DNA from: Phaeotremella fagi
Lineage: Eukaryota; Basidiomycota; Tremellomycetes; Tremellales; Phaeotremellaceae
Reading direction: 5' to 3'
Length of the DNA stretch: 64,000 nucleotides
NCBI GenBank assembly: GCA_001599715.1
Contig: BCHU01000003.1
Span: forward strand, 1,736,001-1,800,000
The notes below the pieces were generated by a model, which saw nothing but the letters and a program-made list of their open reading frames with translations, had not been told where the DNA came from and made no database searches. The position numbers and the translations under genes are program-made. This document shows, piece by piece, positions 11,843 through 24,810 of this stretch. The first letter of the stretch is position 1, and each line of letters starts with the position of its first letter.

Positions 11843-14800
11843 ATGGATCAAGCTACTCTAGCAGAATGGACCAGATTACAGAAACAGTTTGGGTTACCCA
11901 ACGCTGTTTTACCTTTGAACTTGAATTCAATCAGGGGCAATAACATCCCCATATCGTCAGCGTCAGCATCAACATCCACATCAACATCAAGTGATCCAAG
12001 TGTTGTCCTTGTTGATGGTAGAGGGAAAGATTCAAAGGATACTTTAATAGCAAACATGTAAGTCGTTTTGATCTTCACTCTAAATCTCCTTTCATTCTGT
12101 AAAGGAAATCTATCTATCATTCTTATATCCTTACTTCTTTTTTTTCAAACCAACCAAAAATCCTTGTAAACACGATTTACACCATAACCCATTCAAAGAT
12201 ATCATCAAACATGACCGTTGGGAAACGAAAAAGACAGTCATCTCATCAATCCGTTCCTATGTCCAAAGATGATAGTTTCCCTATCACCATGTATCCATCT
12301 AAAGAACATTACATTCTTAAATTTCAATCCCCAGCGCTGACTTCTTTGGCTTGTCAATCTTACAGACCTATCGCCCATCAGAATCCAGAAGAATCTATTC
12401 AATCCATTCAACAATTTCAACCTTTGGGTGCTCTGCCTAATTCTCATCATTTCATTTTAAACCCAGTTCAACAACAGCGTATCGATCATTCTTCAACCCA
12501 ACTAGCTTATCCATTACCACCTCAACCTTTCCCTACCGGTCAAGACATCACGCCGTCTTCATCTGATGCATCGCCCTATGCGAGTTCTTCCAGACAACGA
12601 TCAAATTCACCCATCCGAAGTGGGAAAGATCATTCTCATCCTCATTCTCATTTACATAAATCCTCTTTACCGATTAGACATCATGAATGGGATAGAAATA
12701 AGGAATGGGAAAGGGAACAAGAACGTGAAAGAAAGAGACAGATTATTAGGGACAAGGCGAATAAGAAGGAAGATAGTGAAACTACAATCGTTGGTGACTC
12801 GAACGCAAACGTGCAACCGGTGAAATCTGGTAGATCAGGTAACAGAAGGCGGCAAAAATACACTAGATCAAGGACTGGTTGTTTGGCGTGTAGAGTCAGA
12901 AGAATAAAATGTGACGAAGGTAGACCGATCTGTAAAAGATGTATCACAAGTAAAAGGCCCGTAAGTGTGATAAAAAATTATGGGACTCAGCTGACATCAA
13001 CACAGTGCCAATTCCCAGAAGGCGAAGGGAAACGAGGATCTCAGGAAAAATCAAATTCTCCTGGCGAAGTTAGAGGTGGTTCTGAAGAATCCGATGAAGG
13101 CAAAGATGACGGATCAGGCAAAGGAAAGGGAAAATTGGACGAGTGAGTTGTTGTAGTCAAATTGCATTAACAGAATTTTCAGGAATCAATTCGATATTTC
13201 TCATTTCTCCCTTGTTCCATCTCAATCTTCACAAACAGGTGATATATTCACTGAACCACCAATCGATCCATCTGATTTTAATTGGGATCAATCGTTCGTT
13301 GGTAATTATGATATCACCGAACCTCTTTTCGACAGTAACGGTTTACTCTTGTCGAACGAGGGATCGAGTTTGAATACGAACAATAACTTGACCAGTAACG
13401 GTGACGGCGACGCTGAGGGGAAGGAAAAGTGGGTCGCTAACGGTACAGCTCCGATGCTGTCCACACCGAATTGTGAGTCACCTCCTTTATCGGACCCTTT
13501 TCGAATGCTTACATCCACAGTCCTACTTCCTTGGTTCCCTACCGCTGAAGAACGGAGTTTGATCTTGCATTATTGTGCCAACGCTGCTGATTTGATGATG
13601 GCCATTCCAAGTGGTCTCAACCCAATGCTGGCGATCAATCTTCCATTGGCACTAGATTCTCCTCGTGGTAAGTTTTGCTTATCTCACTTAGAGCCCATAC
13701 TGATCAGTGATCAGGAATGAACCCTTCGGCGGATGCCCTTCGAGTAGCTCTTCTAGGTATCGGAGCTATTCATCAAGCCTTCCTGCTGGCTCGATCTGGT
13801 GTTTCAACAGCCCAAACCGCTGCCATGTTTCAGCATGCTTCGAATTTACGGGATACAGGTAAAGAAATGGTTAGAAGAGCTGCATCCAGAGAAGGTGGTG
13901 GTGCGGGTTCAGACGCTGCTTTAGGTGCTGGAACTGCTTTGGCTACGATTGATATCTTCTTCGGTGGGAGTGGTTGGCAAGATAATTTCAAATTGGCAAA
14001 AGATATGGTCGCTTTGTGAGTTTATCGTCTGTTGTAACAAATGACTTGGAAGACTGACTGTTGGTGCTCGATAGTCGTGGTGGTCCAGCTGAAATGCTCA
14101 AGGTATCCACACCTACGTTGTTGGCTGAAGGGGTTACCGTTTCACCAGCTCGACTTATGTTGGAGATTCTGGCGATCTATGAGACTTTCGGTTGTCTTAC
14201 CACAGGGCAGGAACCTACTTTGATCAGTGATAAATGGGAAAGTTGGTGGTTTGAAGGTAGTCGATCGACTTATGAAGAACATTCTGTCGAGAAACAGTTC
14301 GGAAGTGAGTCATATCATTGTCACGAAAGATTTAAACTGATATCATTAGTGTCCCGTGTCATGGTACATCTGTTTTCACGTTTAGCGAGATTACTTTCTA
14401 GGGTAGCGCGTTCAAATCAAATCATCACTGAAAGCGATTCCCTCATGACGATGAAGACTGAAAATTTCTCCAACAACATTACCGATTCGTCCATTCATAT
14501 AGATACACCAGCTTCGTTACTGAATCAACCGATAACCAACACACTCACCGATACATCGTTTGCGATCCCGACAACATCCCTTGGTAACACCGATCCATTG
14601 ACTCAAGATGCAAGACTGTTGAACAGGGATGTCGACACTTGGATAGATTCGTTACGATTGGTCACGTTGGAACATGAACGTGTTCAAGTTGGTAATCGAG
14701 CTTATGCGCATGCGATGAAGATTTTACTTTTAAGGATGGTGTTCAAATATCCAAGAGACGATTCAAGGGTTCAAAGAGCTGCTATGGAGGTTCTTCAACA

Positions 14801-15157
14801 TTGTTCAGTTTCAACGGCTGCTTTGGGGATGTCAATCGAGTGAGTTAAACCAAATATTCAACCTTGTTTAAACTGACATATATACCACAGTCTAACTTGG
14901 CCAGCGATCATCGCTGGTTCATGCGTAAACGGAGATTCACGTCAATGGCTCTTAACTCTATTAGAAGGATTCAAGTAAGCCCCCACCCATCATATCAAAG
15001 TACCTTTGAAGTTGACAAATCGAACAGATCACAATGTTGTTTCGACGTCGAAACCGCCAACAGAATCATTCAAGAAGTCTGGAGAAGAGCTGATAACGGT
15101 GAACCGAGAGCTGATTGGAAACCCGTATGTGAAGATTTCGGTTTACAGGTGTTGTAA
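11843..15157 (+). CDS. Zn2Cys6 fungal transcription factor
   Basis: This is a multi-exon gene of about 900 residues. Exon 1 (11843-12057) joins across a 141-nt intron to MTVGKRKRQSSHQ. A binuclear zinc cluster reads GCLACRVRRIKCDEGRP followed by ICKRC and, across an intron, CQFPEG (C-x2-C-x6-C-x6-C-x2-C-x6-C). It is preceded by a basic RRRQKYTRSR segment and a long low-complexity N-terminus. The C-terminal half is helical and fits the Fungal_trans_2 (DUF3468-like) regulatory domain: SSTVLLPWFPTAEE-like STVLLPWFPTAEE, ALLGIGAIHQAFLL, LMLEILAIYETFG, LTWPAIIAGSC and RQWLLTLLEGF. The stop at 15155-15157 follows GLQVL. A GTAAGT inside that codon context could instead splice to an exon ending at about 15223, adding one or two residues. 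Target genes cannot be told from sequence. Confidence 0.9.
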
Positions 15158-16430
15158 GTTTTTTTAGTTTTTTTTTGGGATTTGATTGGGGGTGTGCTGA
15201 TGGCTTGGTGCAGACTTTGTTAGATATCATAACAACTTTCTTATGGTTTCTTTTTCTCTTGGGTCCTGTGAAAGAATAACTACTTGTTCATATTGGAATC
15301 AAATGATTGTCTTGCGAGCTTCAGGTTTATAAGATATCTTGTCATGATTCTTTTTTGGGTATTTACGATCAGACTTACCATCCTATTTCGTATATGTTAA
15401 TCAAGTCAGCTTAAAATGTATGTATAAGAATTGTGCAAATACAAGTTACAGTTTAATGAGCGTCAAAGGGGTTCTTGAAAATGCACCTATCGCGACTGCA
15501 ATCACATTACTGTAGAGTGAGAGAAAATGCATGATCAACTAATAATGAATAAAAAAGGTCGTATTTTTTTTCGAATAAAATTTTTATAGATTGGTACTGG
15601 AATAAACGAAACGGAAATCTAAAAATACAAGTAGTTGAAAAGTGAAAATGAAAATGAAAGTGAAATTGATGGGAGGAAGGTATAAGCACAAATGTATGTA
15701 AATGAGATGAATGGTTGTATTGGATTTAAAAATGGAATTTGGAATCATGGGATTGAGGTTGAGTATTCACTGTACACCCGCGATGATTACTCAGAATCAT
15801 AGTTCGATGCAGTAGACCTTTGATACCATGATTTTGAATAGCGTTATCAGTGATGAATTTCGGATTTCGAGTTTGTTGTTATTTTGGGGGATTTGGAATT
15901 TGGTGATTTCGATGCAGATACAACTGTTTTGTTGATTGTGATTTGGTTTTGATGTTTGGTATCTGGATTCTTGTTGTGATACGGCGGATTGAGTTGGATG
16001 ATGGTTAATCATGATGAATGGATATAAGACTACATACAAAAGTGATGGGACGATGAGAGCAGAGAAGAGAAAATGATGGTGAAGAATTGATGAATGAAGA
16101 TGAAATAAATGAGCGGTGGGGGATCATCGAGATCAGAAGTAGATATACCGTTTATCTCCTAAAACCCCTCTCATCATTTGATAACTATTTGACAGCCGAA
16201 AAGAAAAGCCCAAAAAGAGAACAAAGCCAAAACCAAAATTAAAAGAAAAAAAGAAAAACGAAGATTTCCACATTGGTTGACCAGTTGTTTTAGGTCATGA
16301 TGCGAAAGATTCAAGTGAAGGACAGCATTGTGTTGGTGGATAAGAAAATGAAGAATTTTAATTAGCTACAATGAAAAAAAGTAGAGATTAAACAGCAATA
16401 AGAGGGAAATTGGGTGGGTTCGTTAGGAAC
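15158..16430. other. Intergenic region between convergent TF and Mei2-like gene
   Basis: No gene is supported. It is AT-rich, with degenerate GAAAATGAAAATGAAAGTG repeats (15640-15660) and GAAAA-type purine runs (16200-16260), probably 3' untranslated and terminator sequence of the two converging genes. Confidence 0.4.
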
Positions 16431-19400
16431 TTAGAAGTCCAACCCGCTGTTATCGAAATTTGGACTGTATTCGTAGAAATCGGCTTCGTCGAATCCGTGA
16501 TTGTATCTTGATGGACCTTGGATGATGTCAGCTTTGTTTCAGGTAAGACAATAGAAAAGCTCACCGGATGAACTAGTAAGTCTAGCAAGTGAGGATTTGG
16601 CTTTCAATCTTTGATCGTCACACTGATGCCATCGTCAATTAAGTTTTGAAAGGGAGGTTTGATCTTGAAGAATGGTTGACTTACCTCTGGAAATGGCTCC
16701 TAATAATGGTTTCATAGGTTAGCGGGGAGGAACGGACCCGATTCTTGAACCTACAGGTTGTCCTTTATGTTTTCCAAAGGAACTGAATGGCATATATCAG
16801 TCAATCTGTTTCGTCGACTTTTAATTCAACATACTAGAAAGCTACAGGGCGCCATTCTTCTTGAACACTCATGACTGCCGAGTGTCTAATGATATTCAGC
16901 AATCACTCAATATAAGTCAATACACTCACTTGAACTTATTCATCAACGCCGCTTTCCCTCTGTACATCGTCATGAGTATCAGAGAAATAGCACCAGGTCG
17001 AAATTTTCACTTACTGGATATTAGCATACGATATCTAGGTGAAATTAGTGAGCTGACTTTCTCCAGATTGGCAAAAGAAAATGTAGCTCACTTGTAAAAC
17101 CTTCTCACTGGAGAACAAGTTCCATTTCTTCCCAACCCGTTCCTTGATGAAGCGTAGCAAAGCATCTGTAGAAGTAAAATTGACAAAAGCGTATCCAACC
17201 TAAAGTCACACATCATAAGTTTCTGCCACATTGTACAAAAAAGCCGAAACTTACATTGCAGTGGTTACTGAAATCAAATCTCAAATAGACAAAGTCATAC
17301 TCCAATGGAACGACCTGGGACATTTGAGTAATCAGCTACCATTGTATATATCAATGTGGTAACTGACCTGGTTGAGAATGTCGATTAATTCCTTTCGTGA
17401 AAGTTTATTCTATGACTTGTTCAGTCCAATCTTGATTTGCCACATTCGAAGACTTACCGGAACATCCTTAACCATGATTGAGGTTCTTTTGTCTTCACCT
17501 GTGTAATATGAGAAGTGAGTTGATGTCCATCCATACAATTGTATCAACTCACCAGTGATAATCCTCTTCGGGAAGACTCTGTTCTCAGCTGGAATAGCCT
17601 GTTTATCGTGCGGATCGTAATGACCACCCAAACCTTCACCTCTCATATCACGAGCAGCAATATCGGCTCGAGTAACGAGAGCCTGAACCGAACCAGCTTC
17701 ACCTTCTTGTAATCTTCTTGCCATACCTTGCAAGTGAAGTGGTGTATCGTAAGATCTTTGTCTTTCTATGGTTCGTCTCCAATCTGAATCAATGTGTCGA
17801 GCAGGAGGAGGTGCAGATGATCTTTTCAGATATCTATTGGGAGAAGGTGAATAAGTCATGTCGTTGTATCTGTTGGGGTAAGTTGATGACTCGGGAGTTC
17901 TGAGATTTGATGAACTACTGGTTCTGGAACGTGTATATTCAGACGCAGTAGATGTTGAAGTTGTCGACCCGTAATTCCCAGAAGTAGGGGCAGTACCTGA
18001 CTTGCTTAACGGTGATCGATAAAGTCCTTCACCGACTCCAGAGCCTAGTGTGTATATTGGAGATCTATCTCGCTTCATACCATCGCTGATGGGTGAGATG
18101 GTAGATAGAAAGGGATCGTTGGAGGAGTACCCAGCAGTAACTTTGGCATTTCCGACTGCCCCACCGTTGAGGTCTTTGATAGCTTTCGCTGCATGGCGAG
18201 TATCGTAATAATCGACGAGAAACTAGGCGATATCAGAGAGAATCATATCAAATATGTAAAACTTACTCTACTACCATGGTCTAGGACTTGAAAACTTTGA
18301 AGTTCCCCAAAAGTTGACAAAACATCCTACATCTCAAGTCAGTCTGGACAGTTACAATGTAAAGTAAGTAAACCAACCTTCAATCCTTTAACAACCGAAT
18401 GTTCAAACCCAATTATCTCAATCAAGACACTTGATTCAGATTCACTCCAAACGGATTCAACGAATTGACCACCACTCCCGAGAATCTACGAGGGTAAGAC
18501 AAAATCGGTCTTGAAGGAGTGTTCAACATACCTTCTTGACGTCGTCTTTCTTGATTTTGAAACAATTGAGAAAAGCAGATTGATTATCCTTAATTGTTAC
18601 AGGTGCCGTTCTAAGTCCTTTCAAGATTTTTGAAGCTTCTCTTGGGTCGTAAAATACCAAAATGATCTATAAGGAGCTTCAGCATATGTGGCGGAAATGA
18701 TTATTTCAACTTACACAACCGCTTTCACGTAGAAGACGAGTGACCAAGCATCGAACGAGTGCAATTTTCTGCAGTACATCATCAGTAATGTTAGAAGTTT
18801 CAACTTACGTTTAACTCGTTCATCAATTCCTTGCAATCAATGTCTTGAGAAAGATTAGAAATCTAGCCATCGACTTGTCAGTTGTTTGAGATCTGAAGGA
18901 TCTGTCAACTGACCATCAAAAATCTCCCAACGTCATTAGCGCTCTCAATCGCCATAGGTTGAGATTGCAATCCTCTATCCCTCTCCCCACCAATAACACC
19001 AGGATGATCGACGGTACCACTAGCAGAACGATCGTTTTTCTCTTGAGTGAGTGTCGGACGTGGTTGATAAGGCGTATAAGGGGTTAGAGGGGTGAAGACA
19101 TTTGGGGAGGTTAGGGAATAGTTTGATTGCGGGGTGAATGGTGAACCTGTTGAAGGGGTGTTGGGGGTATCTAACTCGAAGCTTTTGAGGTATGTAGATC
19201 TTTTGGGGGTGTCTGAGTTGAGAGTATCAGCTGAGTTCCCACTTGTTCAACTGATCTTCAACTTACCCATTAAATTCGGTCCGTTCCATTTTTGCTTATA
19301 AGGAGAAACGTTCTGTAACAAATCAGTATTTAATCAATACGATTAACTAACCATCCTCTCGCGGTTGATACTTTTACCAACTTCATCGTTGATACGAAGA

Positions 19401-19796
19401 TTACCCATACCCATTGAATCATCAGTATCAAATGGGGTGAAAGGGTTAGATAGCGGGTTCAACTTTGAGGAAGTGAGCTTGTGATGATTTTTAGAAACAG
19501 CACTGGTAACTCACAGTAGGATCGTTAGGTTGTTGAGATCGGAAATTGGAAGATGGAGATCGACCTAGTGAAGTTGGTTCACCCAAAGGAGATCTGCAAG
19601 TGATGTCAGAGCTGAATTGAAGGTATAGAACGGACCACCCGCAACTCACCTGATAGGAGATGCAATCTTGATATTACCAACCCGACTCTGCGGGAAGGGA
19701 TCTTTACTCTGAACATGATGTTAGCTAGGAAGTTGAATGATATATAGAGAAAGGACTTACAGGTGTAACAGTACTAAATTTTGATTGACTGTCCAT
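16431..19796 (-). CDS. Mei2-like RNA-binding protein
   Basis: This RRM protein of the Mei2 family (S. pombe Mei2 drives meiosis by binding meiRNA) starts at 19796 (MDSQSKFSTVTP) and ends with TAA at 16431-16433. Many short exons are needed. The diagnostic C-terminal RRM is split over tiny exons: RTSIMVKDVP, NKLSRKELIDILNQ, VVPLEYDFVYLRFDFSNHCN, VGYAFVNFTSTDALLRFIKE, a 20-nt exon (17015-17034), a 30-nt exon (16930-16959), then HSAVMSVQEEWRPVAFYSFG, KHKGQP and a 15-nt microexon EPFPE (16685-16699). The tail ends FDNSGLDF. Upstream are degenerate RRM-like exons (about 18180-18960, for example FLVDYYDTRHAAKAIKDLNG) and a Ser/Pro-rich N-terminus. A Ser-rich linker at 17560-18080 separates the RRMs. 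Regulation of sexual development is known for the family and inferred here. Confidence 0.9.
16685..16699 (-). other. 15-nt microexon of the Mei2-like gene
   Basis: On the minus strand the flanks are TGAAACCATTATTAG before and GTAAGTCAAC after. It encodes EPFPE and joins KGQP to CDDQRLKAKSS. The joined KGQPEPFPE matches the conserved end of Mei2 RRM3, which argues strongly that the exon is real. Confidence 0.8.
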
Positions 19797-20546
19797 GATG
19801 TATATGATCTCCACTGGAGATCAAAGTAAAAGTATAAGATTAAGGTGGGTTGAGTGATAAGGAGAAACGAAAGGGAATCAACTATCGAGTTGTCTTCGTG
19901 TATTTGCAATGATTCAAAATTTCTCAAGTGAGATTGGAATTTGATGGGATGGACGTGTATGTTTGTGGATGGACGAAATGAGTTTGAAATGAAGATATCA
20001 AATCTATAACGATTTTGAAGGTGAGTGGACTGAATCACAGCTTAGCTATGTAGGTTGGTAAGGTTGAAAGTGGAATGATAAAGTGTTACCAAACGGGAGT
20101 GGTTGGTTGAATCAACAGGAAGATGGAATTGACAGTCTGGGATGATATGAAGTGGGAGTGGGATTGAAGTGGAAGTAAAGTAGTATATATAAAAGAATAG
20201 AAGAAAGAAAAAGATGAGAATGAAATGAATAAGTAGAAGTAAATGTAAAAGTAAAGATGAAGTAGAAGTAGAAGTAGAAAGTGAAGATGAAATAAGTTAT
20301 AGTTAAGTCAAATCCACTGATGGTGATCTCGCACCGATCATTCTTAACTTCATTTAATTACCCTTTTAGGTTAGATCAATTAACTTAATAAACGTCCGTG
20401 CGTGTGTATACCTGTGTGTATAGTTGAAACATCTTCTACTCTCACCAGACAACTCCGCCACAAAAGTCAGTCGCGTCTTACTGCCACTTGTCTGTTTTCA
20501 TTCGGCCGATAGATGACATTGATTCATTGTGTACTGTATGGTATGG
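19797..20546 (-). promoter_or_regulatory. Promoter and leader of the Mei2-like gene
   Basis: This gene-free stretch contains a GAAGTA/GTAAAA microsatellite-like purine tract (about 20215-20290) and TGCCACTT (20482-20489). The part nearest 20546 also holds the 3' region of the converging-side SRP72 gene. Confidence 0.45.
20225..20285. repeat. Degenerate AAGTAGAAGTA repeat
   Basis: Repeated AGTAGAAGTA and AAGTAAA units, for example GAAGTAGAAGTAGAAGTAG at about 20260, lie in the Mei2 promoter and look like a simple-sequence tract. Confidence 0.55.
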
Positions 20547-21817
20547 CTATTTACCTTTCTTACCTTTCTTCTTATTGTTGTTACCACCCCCACCACCACC
20601 CCCACTAGACGTATTCGTATTGGTACTACCCTGAGTCATCCCAGTTCCCATACCTTCCTTACCACCTTTCTTCTTTGGTCCGGCAATCGTACTTGTACGT
20701 TGTTTCAAAGGAATCCATCTTTCAGCCTATAACATAGCAAGTCAGTAATCACATTCCACCTCTGTCCAACACCCTAACTCACATCAACAGTAAACGGTTT
20801 ACCAACAACAGCACCTTTAGGTAATCGATGTCTAGGTTTATCTCTAATTTTCTTAACTTCATTCTTAGATGTTCCAGTTCCACTAGGACCAGCGCGAGAT
20901 GTAGTCAAAACTTTCTTTTCGGGTACTGATAAACCCAATTTAGACCATCCACTCGGTAAAGATGGAACGTAACTTTCAATTTCACCTTGAGCAGGTACGT
21001 AGCCTGAAGAACTCGAGGTTGAAGTTAGATGAGAATAATATCCTGAAGTCAGGAAATCTAAATGGGAGGTTGTTGCCGTGAGATTCGTTTGGATATCGGG
21101 ATATTCAGGTGATTTCTGAGATGCTCGAGTTAGTGTTTTTCGGTTTGACATAGGAGAATTGAATTTATAGATATACTCACAGAATTACAATTCTCTAGAA
21201 GATTTTCATAGATCTCATGAGATGATTCGTATTCACCAAGACGGTATTTCTAAGTGAAGAGGGGCATTAGTAACAAAACAACAATGACTGATGAAGACGT
21301 TATTGTTTCCCCCCAATCATTTTGTAAAGGAAAGCGAACAAGGTCTTCTAAAACAAGAAACGTAAACCCACAATCTGAGCTTCAAGATGTTGGATCTTCC
21401 TCTCCTTCTCCCCCGAACCCTTGATCCCAACCAAAATCTCCAAAGCCTCCTTCTCACGATGTAACCGATAAAGACAATAAGATTTTTCAAATTCCAACTC
21501 CTCCACTGACGTGGACGAATTAACTAATCCTAACGCCGATTCGTAGTCGTCCGTATGGAGATGTAAGAATAACAACGTGTGGAAAGCTGAATTAGAATTT
21601 GGGTCTAGTGATAGAACTGAATTTTATCGTTCAGTATATACTTGTTTTGTGGAGTCAAGGGGGACATACTTTTTTTACAGGTTTTGATGGCGTTGGCGAA
21701 ATATCCATCATCGACTTGATCTGTTAAAGCTCTATAGAGACTTGGAAGTCTTTCAGCTGGTGATTTAGGTGGTCGGGGAGTAAATTGTCTCCTTGTAGTT
21801 GGGGTTGTTGAAGCCAT
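20547..21817 (-). CDS. SRP72: Signal recognition particle subunit SRP72, unusually short
   Basis: SRP72 binds SRP68 and 7S RNA in the particle that targets secretory proteins to the ER. Five exons (21670-21817, 21372-21616, 21181-21249, 20783-21115, 20547-20726) total 975 nt, or 324 residues. Yeast and human SRP72 are about 640 and 670. N-terminal TPR units are present (LPSLYRALTDQVDDGYFANA, HTLLFLHLHTDDYESALGLV, YRLGEYESSHEIYENLLENC, EYPDIQTNLTATTSHLDFL). The sequence then passes directly to ESYVPSLPSGWSKLG and the C-terminal RNA-binding motif PRHRLPKGAV...AERWIPLKQR, ending in a Gly/Asn/Lys-rich tail. The later TPR units expected between these parts are absent, and no intron in this model is long enough to hide them (the longest is about 120 nt). 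Confidence 0.88.
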
Positions 21818-22284
21818 AGTTGTTGCTGTTGATCGATGAAGATAACAAGATCAATGGAATTCGAACGAATAGAACGCTAAGATTGGCAATATTTAATGTT
21901 AGGCTCACTCATTGTCAGGCTCACCCTAAGGATGATTCTCGCTTAAACCCCTCGATTCCATTTTCGGTTTGACCCGTAAATCCAGGAGGACAGAGGGCGC
22001 AGCAGTTGTATAAGCTTAAAAAAACAACTACTAGAAAGAAGATTTCTCGAGTTGATTTCATGACAAATCTTTCTCACCTCTTTCTTCAATCATACTGATA
22101 AGGCTTTTTTTCTTTTTTCTCTCTTCTCTTTCTTTACTTTACACTTGGTTTTATAGTATCAAAATTAATTTTAATCAATCCATCTTGGATATCCTCAAAT
22201 CGTCGATCAAAAAAATACCACTCCGCAGATAACGAAAAAATTTCTCTTTCGACAATCAAATAATCTCCTGTTCTTCATTTCGCA
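21818..22284. promoter_or_regulatory. Divergent promoter between SRP72 and the DHA2 transporter
   Basis: 467 bp without a gene. It is pyrimidine-rich on the transporter side (TTCTTTTTTCTCTCTTCTC at about 22110). No specific element is recognised. Confidence 0.45.
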
Positions 22285-24420
22285 ATGTCAAACACTCCTA
22301 CAGTAAACACTTCAGAAGCTTTAGCGGCTGGTTTGAGCGTTATCCCACCTTCACCAAGTTATACACCACTCGGAACCACACTAGAAGATGCAGGTGGCGT
22401 AGCGATTTCAAAAACCAACACAAACGACTTGACCATCATTCAATCACGAGCTAGTAGAAATCAACCATCTCCTCTCGAAACCGACAAGAAAATATCCAAA
22501 TCCCCAACCACTTCCAACGTCATACCAGAATTAACGTCCACCCCAGAAAAAGAAATCTCAGAATCTCAACCCAAAGCACCTACCCCTCAACCGTTATCCA
22601 AAGCCAGAGCGTTCGTGGTAGCAGCCATAGTAACCACCACGATGGTAATGAACGCAGGTGGTCAACAATCTCTTAACATAGCTTTACCAACGATTCAGAC
22701 CGATTTGGACATGCGGGAAACGGATTTACAATGGATAGCGTCAGGTTATAGTTTGACCAGCGGTTGTTTCTTGTTGTTATCAGGTCGGCTGGCTGATGTC
22801 CATGGAAGGAAATTCGTTTTCCTATGCGGTTTGACGTGGTACGCTATATGGTGTCTGATCGGTGGTTTCATGAAGAATTCAGCTGCTTTGATTATAACCA
22901 GAGCTTTAGCTGGGTCAGGTGCTTCCATGAGGTAAGTCTATTCAATGCCAGTTCGTGCTAGTACTGATTAAAATACGACCAGTCTTCCGAGTGCAATCGG
23001 AATCATCGCAACCAACTTTCAAGGTAAATCGCGTTCGACAGCTTTCGCAGCTTTTTCTGCAGGTGCACCAGTAGGCGGTGGGATCGGATTGATACTCGGT
23101 GGTCTGTTAACGTCGTATTCGACTTGGAGAGCTGTTCTGTGGGTGTTTTCAGGTATCGCAGCTTCAGTTGCTGCCGTTGCTTTTTTTGTGGTTCCATCAG
23201 ATGGCGTTCAGACTTTGGATAAAAGAATCGATTGGATCGGAGCAGCTCTTATTACGGTTGGTTTGGTGTTTTTGCAGTTCGTGGTTAGTGACGGTCAAAA
23301 CGCTCCTGATGGTTGGAAAACTGGTTGTAAGTGGTGTTAACATTAGGTTGTGCACTCATAGGCTGACTGTTCTCTAGATATTATCGCTTTACTTATTCTA
23401 TCATTCATTCTTATTATCACTTTCTTCATCTGGGAGAGACACGTTATCAACAATACCTCTAGACCACCTCTCATGAGACTTCAATTATGGACCAGAGCCA
23501 AAGGTCGTCTTGCTGCGATATATTTCATTGGATTTGTATCATGGATGGGTTTCGTGGTGAGTGATCTCATACATCAAGCGAGATATCATATTGATAATTC
23601 TTATAGACATTACTCTATCACGCTACACTCTTCTTTCAGCAGGTCCAGGAAACTGGACCTATCGGTGCGATGCTCAGATTCATTCCTACTTCAGTATCAG
23701 GTGTTTTGTGTAACGTCATAGTCGCGTATCTAGTCAACAAAGTTCCTACACAATGGATCATTTGTGTTGGCATCTTAGCTACCGGGTGAGTTGTTAATCC
23801 TGAATCCATCAATAGTAGCTAACCCATACTCCTAGACTCGCAAGCGTTTTCATGGCAATCTCAACGCCCTCAACGTCTTACTGGCAGTATCCGTTCCAGT
23901 CGATGTGGATGGGCGTTATGGGAGCTGATTTGTAAGTCTACTTTCAATTGGAAAAGATTTAAACTGATCATGTTCAAGCTTAATGGCAACTGGTTCGATA
24001 TTCGTTTCAGTTCTTTCTTTACCCGAAGAACAAAGTGTAGCAGGAGGTAAGTCGAATCCAACCATGATATCAAATTTGAGAAACACTGATCACATGTCAT
24101 CAGCCCTGTTCCAAACCCTGGTCCAATTAGGCGGATCCTTAGGTCTAGCAGTAACAGCTGTCATCTCCAGTGCCTACACCAACAAAGCGTTGGCTAACGG
24201 TGCCAATTCAATCGATTCAATTGCAAGTGGATTAAGCGCTGCTTTTTGGTTAGGCGCTGGATGCAGTTTTTTGAGTTTGTTCGCTGCTGTTATCATGTTA
24301 CGTGGGATGGGGGTCATGAGTAAAGGTTCTCCTGCACCTAAGAAATCTGTACCTGCCGAGGACAGTCAGAGTCAGGTAGAGGAAGAGGTTGAGATGGGGA
24401 CAGGGAGTCAAAGGGTTTAA
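22285..24420 (+). CDS. MFS transporter, DHA2 (14-TM drug:H+ antiporter) type
   Basis: A plasma-membrane proton antiporter of the fungal DHA2 group (Atr1/Sge1-like) is inferred. Seven exons are joined at about 22932, 23325, 23555, 23788, 23931 and 24047, giving about 590 residues. A 110-residue Ser/Thr/Pro-rich cytosolic N-terminus precedes TM1. Motif A is visible as GRLADVHGRK between TM2 and TM3. Other features are SLNIALPTIQTDL in TM1, LQWIASGYSLT in TM2, RALAGSGASM-SLPSAIGII (TM4/5) and GAPVGGGIGLILGGLLTSY, the antiporter motif C-like segment, followed by TWRAVLWVFSG. The last loop TLVQLGGSLGLAVTAVISS and a hydrophobic helix precede an acidic tail (SQVEEEVEMG). Substrate cannot be assigned. 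It begins an accessory-like stretch with wide spacing. Confidence 0.92.
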
Positions 24421-24810
24421 TCTTTAATCATCTGTATCACTACTATACTCGAAATTTACATTTTTTTTAACTAGATAGATTGCATTGGAACCATCGCATG
24501 TACTTAATACTTGTAACAAACACTGACTTGGTAGCGATTCAGCAGCAGAGATATCACAGAACGAGACGCGACTTACTTTTCATGTTTTGCAGATCGTAAG
24601 GGAATCTTCCCTTGTCCCTTGCCAAGACCAGCCAAGAGAACATTCAATGTGATCGTGCTCAACTCTTGCACTTGACAAGACAATGCTAACCATCGTCAAA
24701 ATGACTTGGCGTGTTACAGTCCATCCTGGGGCTGTGTAATAAAATACCCAAACATATAACTGACACCTACAACAACTTATTTCTAAACTACCATCATCCC
24801 ACCACGTACA
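24421..24810. other. Intergenic region
   Basis: 390 bp with no gene. The part just before the next start (TACAACAACTTATTTCTAAACTACC) looks like a leader. Nothing else is recognised. Confidence 0.4.

Noticed and set aside
16834..16836. Apparent premature stop (WRPVAF*) in the Mei2-like gene
   Set aside because: A GTATGT donor overlaps the stop codon. Splicing gives WRPVAFYSFGKHKGQP, matching the family, so the gene is intact.
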